The notes: generated by a model from the letters alone, not told the origin. Shown: positions 54,254-63,893, counted from the stretch's first letter. The stretch is 64,000 nucleotides of DNA from Rhodanobacter sp. (GCA_030148505.1 JASBTI010000012.1:124001-188000), one strand, 5' to 3'. Numbers and translations: made by a program.

Positions 54254-55282
54254 TCAGCTGATGCGCACGCGTTCGTCGCCCGACGCCGTCACCACCTCGC
54301 CGATGATGGCGCTGGCCAGGCCGTGTCTTTCCAGCAAGGCCGATGCCGCCGACACGGCGTGATGCGGCAGGATCACGGTAAAGCCGATGCCACAGTTGAA
54401 GGTGCGCCACATTTCTTCGCGGGCCACCTGGCCCTCGCGCATCAACCAGTCGAACACCGGCGGTAGCGCGATGGTGGCCGCATCCAGGGCGATACCCAGG
54501 CCGGCCGGCACCACGCGGATGATATTTTCCCGCAGCCCACCACCGGTAATATGGGCCATGCCGTGGACCGAGCCGACTTTGATCAAGTCCAGCATCGACT
54601 TGACGTAGATCGTGGTCGGGGCCATCAGCGCATCGGCCAGGGTCACGCCGTCGAGCTCGAGCTCCAGCGGGCTGCCGGCGCGATCGAGGATGCGGCGGAT
54701 TAGCGAGTAACCATTGGAGTGCGGGCCGCTGGATGCCACCCCGAGGATCGCGTCGCCGGCCACGATCGCCTCGCCGGTGAGCATCTGCGATTTTTCCACC
54801 GCGCCGACGGTGAAGCCGGCCAGATCATACTCGCCCGGGGGATACATGTCGGGCATTTCGGCGGTTTCGCCGCCGATCAGCGCGCAACCCGCCAGCTCGC
54901 AGCCTTGGGCGATGCCCCCGACCACGGCTGCAGCGGTATCCACGTCGAGCTTGCCGGTGGCAAAATAGTCGAGAAAAAACAACGGTTCGGCGCCTTGCAC
55001 CAGCACATCGTTGACGCACATGCCGACTAGGTCGATGCCGATCGTGTCGTGGCGACCCAGCATCTGCGCGAGCTTCAGCTTCGTGCCAACGCCGTCGGTG
55101 CCGGAGACCAGCACCGGCTCCCGGTAGCTTCCGCTGAGGTCGAACAAGCCGCCGAAGCCACCGAGTCCTCCCATCACCTCGGGACGGAAGGTGCGCTTGA
55201 CCAAGGGCTTGATGCGTTCGACCAGGGCATTGCCGGCATCGATATCAACGCCAGCGGCGCGGTAGGTTAGGGCGTCAGACAT
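54254..55282 (-). CDS. purM: Phosphoribosylformylglycinamidine cyclo-ligase
   Basis: 342 residues, AIR synthetase. '[25 protein letters not shown]', '[56 protein letters not shown]', '[26 protein letters not shown]', '[14 protein letters not shown]'. ATP-dependent fifth step of purine synthesis. Divergent from the DUF2066 gene across 162 bp. Confidence 0.97.
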   Translation of the reverse strand: MSDALTYRAAGVDIDAGNALVERIKPLVKRTFRPEVMGGLGGFGGLFDLSGSYREPVLVSGTDGVGTKLKLAQMLGRHDTIGIDLVGMCVNDVLVQGAEPLFFLDYFATGKLDVDTAAAVVGGIAQGCELAGCALIGGETAEMPDMYPPGEYDLAGFTVGAVEKSQMLTGEAIVAGDAILGVASSGPHSNGYSLIRRILDRAGSPLELELDGVTLADALMAPTTIYVKSMLDLIKVGSVHGMAHITGGGLRENIIRVVPAGLGIALDAATIALPPVFDWLMREGQVAREEMWRTFNCGIGFTVILPHHAVSAASALLERHGLASAIIGEVVTASGDERVRIS

Positions 55283-55444
55283 GGCAGGAAACCGGCAAAG
55301 AAATAACGGGCAAGTTTAGCAGTTTGCGGGGTGGTTGCAGGCCAGTAGCACCCCTCAACAGGCCATTTGCTACTGCTTTGATGGACGCTGGGGGCGCGAT
55401 TGGGCAGACTTCGCGTGAGCTTTCCTCTCAAGATACCCATTGCC

Positions 55445-56428
55445 ATGCGCCTGCTTCAGCTGTTCTTCGTCACGTTGTTGCTGGGTTTTGTCGCGCTGCC
55501 GTCACTGCACGCGCAAAACCCCCCCTCGCCTTATACGGTCACCGTACCCGTGCCTGATACCAGTGATGCCCAGCGCAATCAGGCCTTTGCCACGGCATTG
55601 GGACAGGTGCTTACCCGGGTTGCGGGCGGCCAGGATCTGCGAAGCAACCCCGGCTATGTGGATGCCGTGCAGAACGCCGGTGCGCTGGTGCGTAAATATC
55701 AGTACCAGCGTACTGCCACGGGACTCAGCCTGGATGTGGATTTCGAACCCTCAGCAGTACGTCGCATGGTTTCCACGCTGGGCGTGGCCAGTGCCGGCGT
55801 GAAGCCACCCGTGCTGTTACTGGTCCAGGGCTCCGATGGTAGCCTCCTTGGGCGAACGGCCTTGGTCAGTCTGGCCTCGTCGGCAAAGGCCCGAGGCACG
55901 GAGGTCATTTACCCCGACGCGACGGGCTCGCTGGACCTGGACAAGGTAGCCGCAGCGGACCCGTCGGCACTGGCGGCAATCAACCAGCGCTATCACACCG
56001 GCCTGGTCTTGGTGGGTAAATTGCATGGAGGCAGCGCTGACTGGACTCTGCTTTCCGGGGGGCAGTCGCAGCACTGGAAGAGCCAAGGGGTGAGCCAGGA
56101 TATGTTGCTGAGCCAAGTCGGCGACAGCATGGTTGACCGCATTGGTCGGCAGCTCAATGTCATCGGCGTGGACGTCAACGATGGCAAGCTATGGGTCGGC
56201 GGGCTGCATTCGGCGCGCGACTATGTGGGACTGTTGTCAGTTTTGCGCGCGGACCCCTCGGTGCAGAAGGTGACCACGGTGCAGGCGCAGGACGACAGTG
56301 TGATGCTGGATGTCAAGGCGACGTTGCCGTTGAACAGCCTGGCAGCGAATCTTGCTGCCGGCGGCCACCTTTTGCTGCAGGACGGTACCCATCCAGGCGC
56401 CGATGTGAGTCTGCGTTGGTTGCCCTGA
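55445..56428 (+). CDS. DUF2066 exported protein
   Basis: 327 residues from ATG 55445, signal peptide 'MRLLQLFFVTLLLGFVALPSLHAQ'. Mature part 'YTVTVPVPDTSDAQRNQAFATALGQVLTRVAGGQDLRSNPGYVDAVQNAGALVRKYQYQ' matches the DUF2066 domain found upstream of perM/hda in gammaproteobacteria. Function unknown; the C-terminal half is beta-rich. Confidence 0.88.
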   Translation: MRLLQLFFVTLLLGFVALPSLHAQNPPSPYTVTVPVPDTSDAQRNQAFATALGQVLTRVAGGQDLRSNPGYVDAVQNAGALVRKYQYQRTATGLSLDVDFEPSAVRRMVSTLGVASAGVKPPVLLLVQGSDGSLLGRTALVSLASSAKARGTEVIYPDATGSLDLDKVAAADPSALAAINQRYHTGLVLVGKLHGGSADWTLLSGGQSQHWKSQGVSQDMLLSQVGDSMVDRIGRQLNVIGVDVNDGKLWVGGLHSARDYVGLLSVLRADPSVQKVTTVQAQDDSVMLDVKATLPLNSLAANLAAGGHLLLQDGTHPGADVSLRWLP

Positions 56429-56506
56429 CGCCGCGGTCAGGGCCGATGGCGAGACCGTGGCGTGGGTCGTCCTGGTCAGGTCGGTCGATACCACTGTTTT
56501 ACCGGT

Positions 56507-57679
56507 ATGAGCATTTCGATGACAAATGACACCTCCCGGCGCTGGCAGATGTTCGCCATCGCGATGGTCGTCGGCTATCTCCTCTGGCTATTGGCGCCAG
56601 TGCTGATGCCGTTTGCTGCGGCTGCTACGCTGGCTTATCTGGGCGATCCGTTTGCCGATCGACTGGAGCGGCTCGGGTTGAGCCGCCTATGGGCGACCAG
56701 TGTGGTTTTCCTATTCATGTTTCTGGCGTTGACAGGCATCCTGCTGCTGTTGATCCCGCTGATTTCGCGACAGATCGAAAATCTGATCGGCAATTTGCCG
56801 CATTACATGGAATGGGCTCAGCACACGGCATGGCCCTGGGTGCAGGGGACACTGCACCTCGATCCGCGGATGTTCGACAGTGCACGCCTGATGACGGCGA
56901 TCAAGGACCATATCAACTCGATCGGAGGTGTGGCCGGCGTCGTGCTTGGCAAGGTCTCGAGCTCCAGCGTAGGTATCGTGTTGTGGATGACCAATCTGGT
57001 ACTGATTCCGGTGGTTGCGTTCTATCTGTTGCGTGACTGGGATCGTCTGGTGGCGACCATTGACCGTATATTGCCGCGTTCGATCCAGCCGACGATCGCC
57101 CATCTGGCCGATGAGTCGGACAAGGTGCTCGGCGCCTTTGTGCGCGGCCAATTGCTGGTGATGCTGGCGCTGGGCGTGTTCTATGGTGCCGGCTTGTCGA
57201 TGGTCGGACTGTCGGTCGGATTGCTGATCGGCGTCGTCGCCGGGCTGCTCAGTTTCGTACCGTACCTTGGCTTCATCATCGGTTTCGGTGCGGCCCTGGT
57301 GGCGGTGCTGGTGCAGTACGGCGACTGGCCGCACCTGCTGCTGGTGTGCGGAGTATTCGTGGTGGGCCAGTTGCTTGAGGGGTATGTGCTAGTACCTAAG
57401 CTGGTGGGCGACAAGATCGGCTTGCATCCGGTGGCGGTGATATTCGCCGTGATGGCCGGCGGATATCTGTTTGGCTTCCTCGGCGTCTTGCTGGCGTTGC
57501 CTGCTGCTTCGGTCATCATGGTGCTGCTGCGCTACCTTCTCGATCAATACCAGCACAGTGGTCTTTACACCGGCGGGGAGCGGGAGGGTCCGCAGATCCT
57601 CGACCGTGACGGCGTCGTCGTTGAGCCCGATCCGGAGATACCCGGCACTGCTTCCAGGGACGATCACGAAACATCATGA
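56507..57679 (+). CDS. AI-2E family transporter (PerM-like)
   Basis: About 390 residues (ATG 56507; 56519 also possible) with about eight membrane spans in the UPF0118/AI-2E layout: two N-terminal spans, 'YLGDPFADRLERLGLSRLWATSVVFL', and a C-terminal block 'FVPYLGFIIGFGAALVAVLVQYGDW...LEGYVLVPKLVGDKIGLHPVAVIFAVMAGGYLFGFLGVLLALP'. Family members include autoinducer-2 exporters and Na+/H+ antiporters. Overlaps hda by four bases. Confidence 0.92.
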   Translation: MSISMTNDTSRRWQMFAIAMVVGYLLWLLAPVLMPFAAAATLAYLGDPFADRLERLGLSRLWATSVVFLFMFLALTGILLLLIPLISRQIENLIGNLPHYMEWAQHTAWPWVQGTLHLDPRMFDSARLMTAIKDHINSIGGVAGVVLGKVSSSSVGIVLWMTNLVLIPVVAFYLLRDWDRLVATIDRILPRSIQPTIAHLADESDKVLGAFVRGQLLVMLALGVFYGAGLSMVGLSVGLLIGVVAGLLSFVPYLGFIIGFGAALVAVLVQYGDWPHLLLVCGVFVVGQLLEGYVLVPKLVGDKIGLHPVAVIFAVMAGGYLFGFLGVLLALPAASVIMVLLRYLLDQYQHSGLYTGGEREGPQILDRDGVVVEPDPEIPGTASRDDHETS

Positions 57680-58374
57680 CTGCGCAGCTGCCGCTTGCCT
57701 TGCGCTGGCCACGTCGCCAGCGTTTCCAACACTTTCATCCGGGCGCCAATGCGGCCGCACTGGCCGCAGTCCAGGCCGTGGCCGGCGACGTCCACGCGCC
57801 GTGGGTCTATCTTCATGGACCATCAGGCTGCGGTCGAAGCCACTTGCTGATGGCGGCGTGCCAGGCTTCGACATCCCGCGTGCAATACCTGCCCTTGGCA
57901 AAACTTGACGACCCCGCGGCTGCCATTCGTGGGGTTGCCGGTGGCGAGCTGCTGGCGCTGGACGATCTTGGTGTCATCGCCGGCAATCACGCTGCGGAAC
58001 ATGCCTTGTTCGACCTTTACAACCGCGCTCGCGCTGAAGGCAGCGCCCTGCTGTTTTCTGCTGACGCGGCGCCCGCGGAGCTCGGACTCGTGCTTCCCGA
58101 TCTGCGTTCGCGCCTCGCGGCATGCGCGCGATTTGTACTGAGACCACTCGGTGATGACGATCGGCGTGTGGTCCTGAAACTTCGGGCGGCCTCGCGGGGC
58201 ATCGAGCTGGAGGATGCCGTACTCGACTGGCTGTTCGCCCGTTATGCGCGCGATCTCGGCGCATTGCTCGATTTGCTGGACCGGCTCGATGCCGCATCAC
58301 TGGCGGCGCAGCGGCGAATTACCGTGCCGTTTCTACGCGGGGTGCTGCGTGAAGCGGGCGAAGCGGGTCCTTGA
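57676..58374 (+). CDS. hda: DnaA regulatory inactivator Hda
   Basis: 232 residues. DnaA-like AAA+ domain with 'WVYLHGPSGCGRSHLLMAACQAS' (P-loop, GxxGxGRSH), 'LLALDDLGVIAGNHAAEHALFDLYNRARAEG' and sensor region 'DLRSRLAACARFVLRPLGDDD'. The N-terminal 'QLPLALRWP' is the clamp-binding motif that joins Hda to the beta clamp. It promotes hydrolysis of ATP on DnaA after initiation. Coupled to perM (ATGA). Confidence 0.93.
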   Translation: MTAQLPLALRWPRRQRFQHFHPGANAAALAAVQAVAGDVHAPWVYLHGPSGCGRSHLLMAACQASTSRVQYLPLAKLDDPAAAIRGVAGGELLALDDLGVIAGNHAAEHALFDLYNRARAEGSALLFSADAAPAELGLVLPDLRSRLAACARFVLRPLGDDDRRVVLKLRAASRGIELEDAVLDWLFARYARDLGALLDLLDRLDAASLAAQRRITVPFLRGVLREAGEAGP

Positions 58375-58682
58375 GCATTGCGGTCGTCAACCATGGCGCT
58401 GGCAGCCAGGGTATTGTCGATACCTCTGTCGGAGACGGCGACGCAGTGCGCGAGGCTTTTACATGCTGCCGTCAGTCCATGCACTCTCGAGCCGTGCAGG
58501 GCAAAGGCCTTGCTAAGGACCCCGTGCTAAAATTCTGCTCTTTCTTCTATCCTGATTTTCATCGCGGCGCCCTGGGCTAGTCCGGAGGATCCGGAGTCAA
58601 CCATGCCGCCGGCCCACGTGGTCACGTGTCACATACCCAACACGCCAATAACACGGTTACCACGCCTCGAGTACTCATTAAG
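58375..58682. promoter_or_regulatory. Spacer between hda and the envelope-glycan cluster
   Basis: 308 bp without a sure gene. An extended -10 (TGC-TAAAAT, 58525-58533) is the best promoter candidate but has no clear -35. A small hairpin TCCGG/CCGGA (58581-58595) precedes GGAG and an ATG at 58603 that opens a 64-codon frame out of phase with the LABN gene. Two CACGTG palindromes (58615-58620, 58623-58628) lie between. Confidence 0.4.
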
Positions 58683-58958
58683 ATGTCATTGGATAGCACT
58701 TTTTTCTGGTTGTTGGTGGGGTTTACCGGGCAGGCACTTTTCGGCGTACGTTTTTTCGTCCAGTGGCTGTACAGCGAGTCGCGGGCAAAGAGCGTGATTC
58801 CCCCGATATTCTGGTATTTCAGCATCGCCGGTGGCGTTGTCCTGTTGTCGTATGCGATTCACCGCCGTGACCCGGTATTCATCGTGGGAGAGTCCTTGAC
58901 CTTGCTGATTTTCCTGAGGAATCTTCATCTCATTCGCCGAAGCTCGGACAGGGGGTGA
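58683..58958 (+). CDS. LABN-domain membrane protein, copy 1
   Basis: 91 residues from ATG 58683 (GTG 58626 possible). Three hydrophobic spans in the lipid-A-biosynthesis N-terminal (LABN) pattern: 'FFWLLVGFTGQALFGVRFFVQWLYSESRAKSVIPPIFWYFSIAGGVVLLSYAIHRRDPVFIVGESLTLLIFLRNLHLI'. Small stand-alone LABN proteins resemble SMR-type carriers and are often found next to lipid-linked sugar transferases. A paralogue lies at 62721. The ribosome site is weak. Confidence 0.85.
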   Translation: MSLDSTFFWLLVGFTGQALFGVRFFVQWLYSESRAKSVIPPIFWYFSIAGGVVLLSYAIHRRDPVFIVGESLTLLIFLRNLHLIRRSSDRG

Positions 58959-59064
58959 TCGACGATGTTCACGTTTCCAAAAGCGCTGTCGACTCGTGTC
59001 GATCAAGTACAGCGATATTGTTTTCGCGCGCCGTCCTGGTCGGACATGACGCTTCCCCAGACGC

Positions 59065-60600
59065 ATGGTAAAAACCGCTATGACAAATGACGCCAGCGCG
59101 CGCCTGTCGGGTTCCTTTTGCCGGGGGAAGCTTGCGCCTTACATTTGGCTGACATGCCTGTTGCTGTTGCTCGGTTTCGCCTTTCAGGGGACGCGGGCCG
59201 TCTGGAGCACCGATGAAGGGCGCTATACCGAGAACGCCTTGCAGATGATTTACTCCGGTGACTATCTGGTCCCGGCCTACAGTGCCGACCGGATGAATTT
59301 CACCAAGCCGCCGATGCACTACTGGGCGATCGCCGCCTCGGTGAATGTGTTTGGGCACAATACCTGGGCGGTAAGGACGCCGAATGCGCTGGCATTCGTG
59401 CTGACCGCGCTGATGCTCTGTCTCATGGGCCGGCTGTTCATCCCCGAGAAGCCGTGGCTGCCGGGGCTGATCTATGGCTGCTCGCTGGCCCCGTTCATCG
59501 CCGCCAATGTGGTCAGTACCGACACCTTGTTGACGTTTTTCGAGGCGTTGGCGCTGCTCGGTTTCGTGTACGCCGAGTTCGGTGGGCAGGCCGCGTCGCG
59601 CCGCAACTATATCCGCCTGATGTGGGCGGGATTCGGCTTCGCATTTCTTACCAAGGGTCCGCCCGGTTTGTTGCCGCTGCTGGCCATCGTTCCCTTCATG
59701 GTGAAGCGTGATGGATGGCGCTCGCTCGGTCGCGTTTTTTCTCCCTCGGGATTGGCCGTATTCCTGGTCACCGGTTTCTCCTGGTATCTGGTAGTCATCC
59801 TGCATCATCCGTGGTTGCTCCACTACTTTCTCTATTACGAGGTCTACGACCGCATCTTCACGGCAACCCATAACCGCAGTCCGCAGTGGTACGGCTGGAT
59901 GACGACGTACGGGCCGGCATTTATCGTGGGGACCATGCCATGGTGGCTTTCGCTGTTTCGCGGCATGCGTTCGGTGGCCTCGCTACAGCGGCTGCGACAA
60001 TGGTGGCACGCGCCGGGGCCGCGGCTTTTCCTGCTGTTGTGGTTCCTGATTCCGCTGATCGTCTTCTGTACCTCCCGCTCGCGCCTGCCGGTGTACGTGC
60101 TGCCCTTGTTCATGCCGTTGTCGCTGATGATTGCGATCAAACTGCAGCACCGGGTCAATCTCACCTTGACCCGTCAACGGCTGCTGCTTGGGGTGTGGGT
60201 GTTGTGCCTGATCGCCCTGAAGGCTGGTGTCGGTATCTACGTGCACCCCGCGTCGGACAACCGCTTGCGCGCGGAACAACTGGCTGCGGTTACCGGAAAT
60301 ACCAGCTATTCCGCCCTGGTCTTCGTCGAGGACACCGCCGTCGATGTCGGCATCGAGGAGCACACCCCCTGGGGGATGCGGCTGTACATCGACAAGCCGA
60401 TCTTTGGTATCGCATGGCGCAAGCCCGGCAGTGCGGAGCAGTTGTGCCGCCTGATGCACAGCAACGCGACGTTGCTTTACGCGGTCGAAAATGGCGTTGA
60501 CAGCGCGGCCTTGGAAACTGCCATGCGCAAGTGTTCGCCGCATGAGGTCAGGCACGTGGGGACATGGCGCGACTATTCCCTTGAAGTTTCCCGTAACTGA
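59065..60600 (+). CDS. ArnT-like GT39 family glycosyltransferase
   Basis: 511 residues; GT-C fold with about eleven membrane spans. The catalytic loop 'VWSTDEGRYTENALQMIYSGDYLVPAYSADRMNFTKPPMHYW' has the conserved Asp-Glu (DEGRY) and 'KPP' of ArnT/PMT-like enzymes, which move a sugar from a polyprenyl phosphate to lipid A, lipid or protein in the periplasm. A hydrophilic C-terminal domain starts near residue 395. Acceptor and sugar are unknown. Flanked by a LABN protein and an amidotransferase gene. Confidence 0.88.
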   Translation: MVKTAMTNDASARLSGSFCRGKLAPYIWLTCLLLLLGFAFQGTRAVWSTDEGRYTENALQMIYSGDYLVPAYSADRMNFTKPPMHYWAIAASVNVFGHNTWAVRTPNALAFVLTALMLCLMGRLFIPEKPWLPGLIYGCSLAPFIAANVVSTDTLLTFFEALALLGFVYAEFGGQAASRRNYIRLMWAGFGFAFLTKGPPGLLPLLAIVPFMVKRDGWRSLGRVFSPSGLAVFLVTGFSWYLVVILHHPWLLHYFLYYEVYDRIFTATHNRSPQWYGWMTTYGPAFIVGTMPWWLSLFRGMRSVASLQRLRQWWHAPGPRLFLLLWFLIPLIVFCTSRSRLPVYVLPLFMPLSLMIAIKLQHRVNLTLTRQRLLLGVWVLCLIALKAGVGIYVHPASDNRLRAEQLAAVTGNTSYSALVFVEDTAVDVGIEEHTPWGMRLYIDKPIFGIAWRKPGSAEQLCRLMHSNATLLYAVENGVDSAALETAMRKCSPHEVRHVGTWRDYSLEVSRN

Positions 60601-60794
60601 TGTCGCTCGAAGATTGGCTATTCGAGTGCGCCCGCAGGGACCGGTTTCCGGACTCGAAGGTTGTCGACCAAGGGCGAGAAGGCAACCGTAGGCCGTTATC
60701 GCCATCGTCTCCCGGCACCTTGCCGGCCATGCCGGCTGCAGGCATCGTCCGGAGGGAAAGGATTGGACTGATGCAGCATAGGCGACAGTACTGA
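60600..60794 (+). other. 64-codon open frame between GT39 and amidotransferase genes (doubtful)
   Basis: ATG overlaps the GT39 stop (TGATG) and the TGA stop overlaps the amidotransferase ATG. It uses several codons that are rare for this DNA (AGG, CTA, TTA, CGA, GGA), and the Arg/Pro-rich product has no recognised domain. Probably an untranslated spacer. Confidence 0.12.
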
Positions 60795-62695
60795 TGTGCG
60801 GAATTTGCGGAATTCTTGCGCTGGACGGGCCGGTCGATAGCGGTACGCTTCAATCGGCAGCGCATGCCATGCTGACGGCGATGGATCACCGCGGGCCCGA
60901 TGGCGGCCAAGTGGTGGCGCGGGAGTCGCTGGCGATGGGAGCCAACCGTTTGGCGATTCGCAGCTCGCGGGACGACAGTCCCCCGCTGCTTGCAGACGAC
61001 GACGGCCTCATCGTCGTCTGCAATGGCGAGATCGACAACCATCGCGAGCTGCGCTCTTGGCTGGGCGAACGAGGCCACGTGATTGCACGCGAAACGGATG
61101 TCGCGGTAATTGCGCCGCTTTATCGGGAGTGTGGTCCTTCTTTTGTCGATCAGCTTGAAGGGGTGTTCGCACTGGCTATCTGGGATCCTGCTCGCAAGCT
61201 GTTGTTGCTGGCACGCGACCGGGTCGGCGAGCGCCACCTCTACTATGCCGCCGCGGACGACGGATCAATCCGCTTCGCCAGCGAGCTCGGGGCGCTCAAG
61301 TCCGCTCGAACGGCGCCTGTGGAAATAGATACGGCGGCGATCTGCGGGTATCTCGGTAGTGGCTATGTGCGGGTGCCGGACAGTCCGTTCGGAGGCGTTG
61401 GCAAGGTTGCACCGGGAGAGCTGATCACCATCGATCAGGCCGGCGTCCATCGCCATACGTATTGGCAATGCCCTATCGGCGACGTGGCCAGGAAAAAGCC
61501 GGCGACCGAAGCCTTCGACGCGATCTTCCGCCGGGCGGTATACCGGCAAAGTGACGTTGACGTCGAGTACGGGGTATTGCTAAGCGGAGGCGTGGATTCG
61601 GCACTGCTTACCGCGGTGGCGCGCAGTGTCCGTCCCGATGTTCACCCGGTAACGTACGGCATCCGCTTCGCCGAAAACTCCTTCGACGAGAGCGAGCAGG
61701 CCGCCGCCGTGGCGCAACTGCTGGATTGCAGATTCGTTCCCGTCACGGTTTCGGCGCAAGATGTTCCGGGGACGCTGCGGGATTTGATCGCAACCACCGG
61801 CGAGCTGCTGGCCGATCCCGCCTGGGTGCCGCTTTCCCTGGTGGCCAAACGGGCTGCCCAGGACGTGCGCCTGGTGCTGGGTGGGGAAGGTGCCGATGAA
61901 CTGTTTGGCGGTTATCCGACCTATCTGGGCGCGCGTTTCGCCGGTTATTACGCTGGCTTGCCTTCGCCACTACGCAGTGCGCTGCGCGGCCTGGTCGAAC
62001 GACTTCCCGTCAACGACAAGAAAGTCACAGTTTCATTTCTGTTGAAGCGATTTGTCCAGGGTCAGGAGCTGGGCGCGCTGGCGCGTCACCTGCTCTGGAC
62101 CTCCAATATCCAACCCGGCTTGCTGCATCGTCTGGGGGTGTCACCACCCGCTTATCGGAGCGCCGAGGGTAAGCGTCTGGTGCTGGACGAAGTGCAGCGC
62201 TATGACTTTGAGCAGACGCTTCCGGAAGCGTTGATGGCCAAGGCTGACCGTGGTGGCATGCGTCACGCACTGGAGGTCAGGGCACCTTTTCTGGATCAGT
62301 CGGTGATCGATTTCGCGGCGACGCTGCCGCCCTCGGCGCGGGTGCGGGGGCTGACCACCAAGGCTTTCCTCAAGCAATACGCCTTGACCTACTTGCCCCG
62401 ATCCGTGGTTCATCGGCGCAAGCGGGGTCTTTCCGTGCCCCTCGCATCGTGGCTACGCGGCCCCCTGCTCGACTGGACCGAATCCAGCTTGTCCAGTCCA
62501 TTGCTGGCCAGAGCCGGGGTGGACGGCGCAGCGGCACTGAAGTTGCTTGAAGAGCATCGGGCGCGAACACGCGATCACTCGCGGGCGCTGTGGACCCTGA
62601 TCGTACTGAGTGAATGGTTGGCGTGGGCGGCCATGCCTGTGCCCGTCGGAATCGCCTCCAAAGCGTCGTGCGAGCTGGGTGCCGTTGTGTCCTGA
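60794..62695 (+). CDS. Asparagine-synthase-like glutamine amidotransferase
   Basis: 633 residues. N-terminal class II glutaminase: Cys2 nucleophile ('MCGICGILALDG'), 'MDHRGPDGG', 'NRLAIRSS', 'VVCNGEIDNHRELR', and 'ETDVAVIAPLYRECG' with the glutamine-binding Asp. C-terminal synthase: PP-loop 'LLSGGVDSALLTAVA', 'LVLGGEGADELFGGYPTYLG', 'GMRHALEVRAPFLDQSVIDFA'. Such AsnB homologues occur in polysaccharide and exosortase loci where they probably amidate a sugar or lipid acid rather than make asparagine. Follows the GT39 gene. Confidence 0.9.
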   Translation: MCGICGILALDGPVDSGTLQSAAHAMLTAMDHRGPDGGQVVARESLAMGANRLAIRSSRDDSPPLLADDDGLIVVCNGEIDNHRELRSWLGERGHVIARETDVAVIAPLYRECGPSFVDQLEGVFALAIWDPARKLLLLARDRVGERHLYYAAADDGSIRFASELGALKSARTAPVEIDTAAICGYLGSGYVRVPDSPFGGVGKVAPGELITIDQAGVHRHTYWQCPIGDVARKKPATEAFDAIFRRAVYRQSDVDVEYGVLLSGGVDSALLTAVARSVRPDVHPVTYGIRFAENSFDESEQAAAVAQLLDCRFVPVTVSAQDVPGTLRDLIATTGELLADPAWVPLSLVAKRAAQDVRLVLGGEGADELFGGYPTYLGARFAGYYAGLPSPLRSALRGLVERLPVNDKKVTVSFLLKRFVQGQELGALARHLLWTSNIQPGLLHRLGVSPPAYRSAEGKRLVLDEVQRYDFEQTLPEALMAKADRGGMRHALEVRAPFLDQSVIDFAATLPPSARVRGLTTKAFLKQYALTYLPRSVVHRRKRGLSVPLASWLRGPLLDWTESSLSSPLLARAGVDGAAALKLLEEHRARTRDHSRALWTLIVLSEWLAWAAMPVPVGIASKASCELGAVVS

Positions 62696-62720
62696 CGAGC
62701 TTGGAAGGCTGGGCCTTGCG

Positions 62721-63002
62721 TCAATTCGGTGCGTTCGCGCGACTGCGCTCGCGCAGCCGTAGCTGCAGGTTGCGCAGATAAATGATCAGGCCGCCGGCCT
62801 GTCCCACGATGAACACTGGATCACGCTTGTAGATGGCGTAGACGAGCAGGATCAGGCCGCCAAGAATGCTGGCGTACCAGAATGCCATCGGAAAGGCGCT
62901 GCGCCGCTTGTATTCGCTGTAGAGCCATTGCAGCACGAAGCGGGTGACAAACACGGCCTGTCCCACAAAGCCGACGACCAGCCAGATGAAACTCGATGTC
63001 AT
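62721..63002 (-). CDS. LABN-domain membrane protein, copy 2
   Basis: 93 residues, clearly paralogous to the protein at 58683: 'FIWLVVGFVGQAVFVTRFVLQWLYSEYKRRSAFPMAFWYASILGGLILLVYAIYKRDPVFIVGQAGGLIIYLRNLQLRLRE'. Shared landmarks are VGFxGQAxFxxRF, QWLYSE, FWY and RDPVFIVG. It converges on the amidotransferase gene across 25 bp and lies 87 bp downstream of suhB on the same strand. Confidence 0.88.
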   Translation of the reverse strand: MTSSFIWLVVGFVGQAVFVTRFVLQWLYSEYKRRSAFPMAFWYASILGGLILLVYAIYKRDPVFIVGQAGGLIIYLRNLQLRLRERSRANAPN

Positions 63003-63089
63003 GAATGATTTTCCGGCGGGAAGACCGAGGGATGCCGATGTCGATGCCTTGAAACTGCGGCGGTTCGTATTTCGACTGAAGTGAGGTGC

Positions 63090-63893
63090 TCAGGCCTTGA
63101 GCAGCGCGGGCGTGGCCTGTGGTCCGATGGCATCGACCATCGCCTTCGCCACATGCAGGTTGCCGGCGACGATGTTGCCGCTTTCAGGGATGCCGTCGCG
63201 ACCGGCGAAATCGCAGCAACGCCCACCCGCTTCGCGTACCAGCAGCACACCGGCGGCCATGTCCCAAGGCTTGAGGCCGATCTCGAAGTAACCATCGTAG
63301 CGGCCGGCCGCGACGTAGGCTAGGTCCAGGGCGGCCGAGCCGGAGCGGCGAATATCTTCGGCTTGGCCGAGGATGACGCGGGTCATGTCGAGCTGCGCCG
63401 TGAGGTGCTCACGCTGGCGGTACGGGAAGCCGGTGGCGACCATGGCGCCGCCCAGATTTTCACGCTTGCCCACGCGCATGCGACGATCGTTCAGATAGGC
63501 TCCGTCGCCCTTGCTGGCGGTATAGAGTTCGTCACGCAGCGGGTCGAACACCACACCGTAAACGGGCTCGCCCTTGTCCAGCAGGGCGATCGAGACGCTG
63601 AAATGAGGGATGCCGCGCAGGTAGTTGTGGGTGCCATCGAGCGGGTCGATTACCCACACCAGGGATCCCTTGCCGGTCGCGCCGCTTTCCTCGCCGAGAA
63701 AAGCGTGGGAGGGATAGGCACGACGCAGCTCCTTGATGATCTCCGCCTCGGCGAGCTTGTCCACCTCGGAGACGAAGTCCATGCGCTGCTTTTCGACGAT
63801 ATTGAGACCGTCGATACGATTCATGTAGCGCAGGATGATATTGCCTGCGGAGCGCGCGGCGCGCGCCGCAACGGTTACGGCGGGTCTGGACAT
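63090..63893 (-). CDS. suhB: Inositol-1-monophosphatase SuhB
   Basis: 267 residues: 'FVSEVDKLAEAEIIKELRRAYPSHAFLGEESGATGKGSLVWVIDPLDGTHNYLRGIPHFSVSIAL' and 'IGLKPWDMAAGVLLVREAGG'. 'GTHNYLRG' is the SuhB form of the motif. Hydrolyses inositol phosphates and in E. coli also works in rRNA antitermination complexes. Its trmJ neighbour, typical upstream, would lie past the window edge. Confidence 0.96.
   Translation of the reverse strand: MSRPAVTVAARAARSAGNIILRYMNRIDGLNIVEKQRMDFVSEVDKLAEAEIIKELRRAYPSHAFLGEESGATGKGSLVWVIDPLDGTHNYLRGIPHFSVSIALLDKGEPVYGVVFDPLRDELYTASKGDGAYLNDRRMRVGKRENLGGAMVATGFPYRQREHLTAQLDMTRVILGQAEDIRRSGSAALDLAYVAAGRYDGYFEIGLKPWDMAAGVLLVREAGGRCCDFAGRDGIPESGNIVAGNLHVAKAMVDAIGPQATPALLKA

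Noticed and set aside
61080-61140. Possible loss of the conserved Asp in the glutaminase domain of the AsnB homologue (ETD in place of DxE)
   Set aside because: When aligned from the following LY pair the Asp falls in its normal place, so the glutamine site looks intact.
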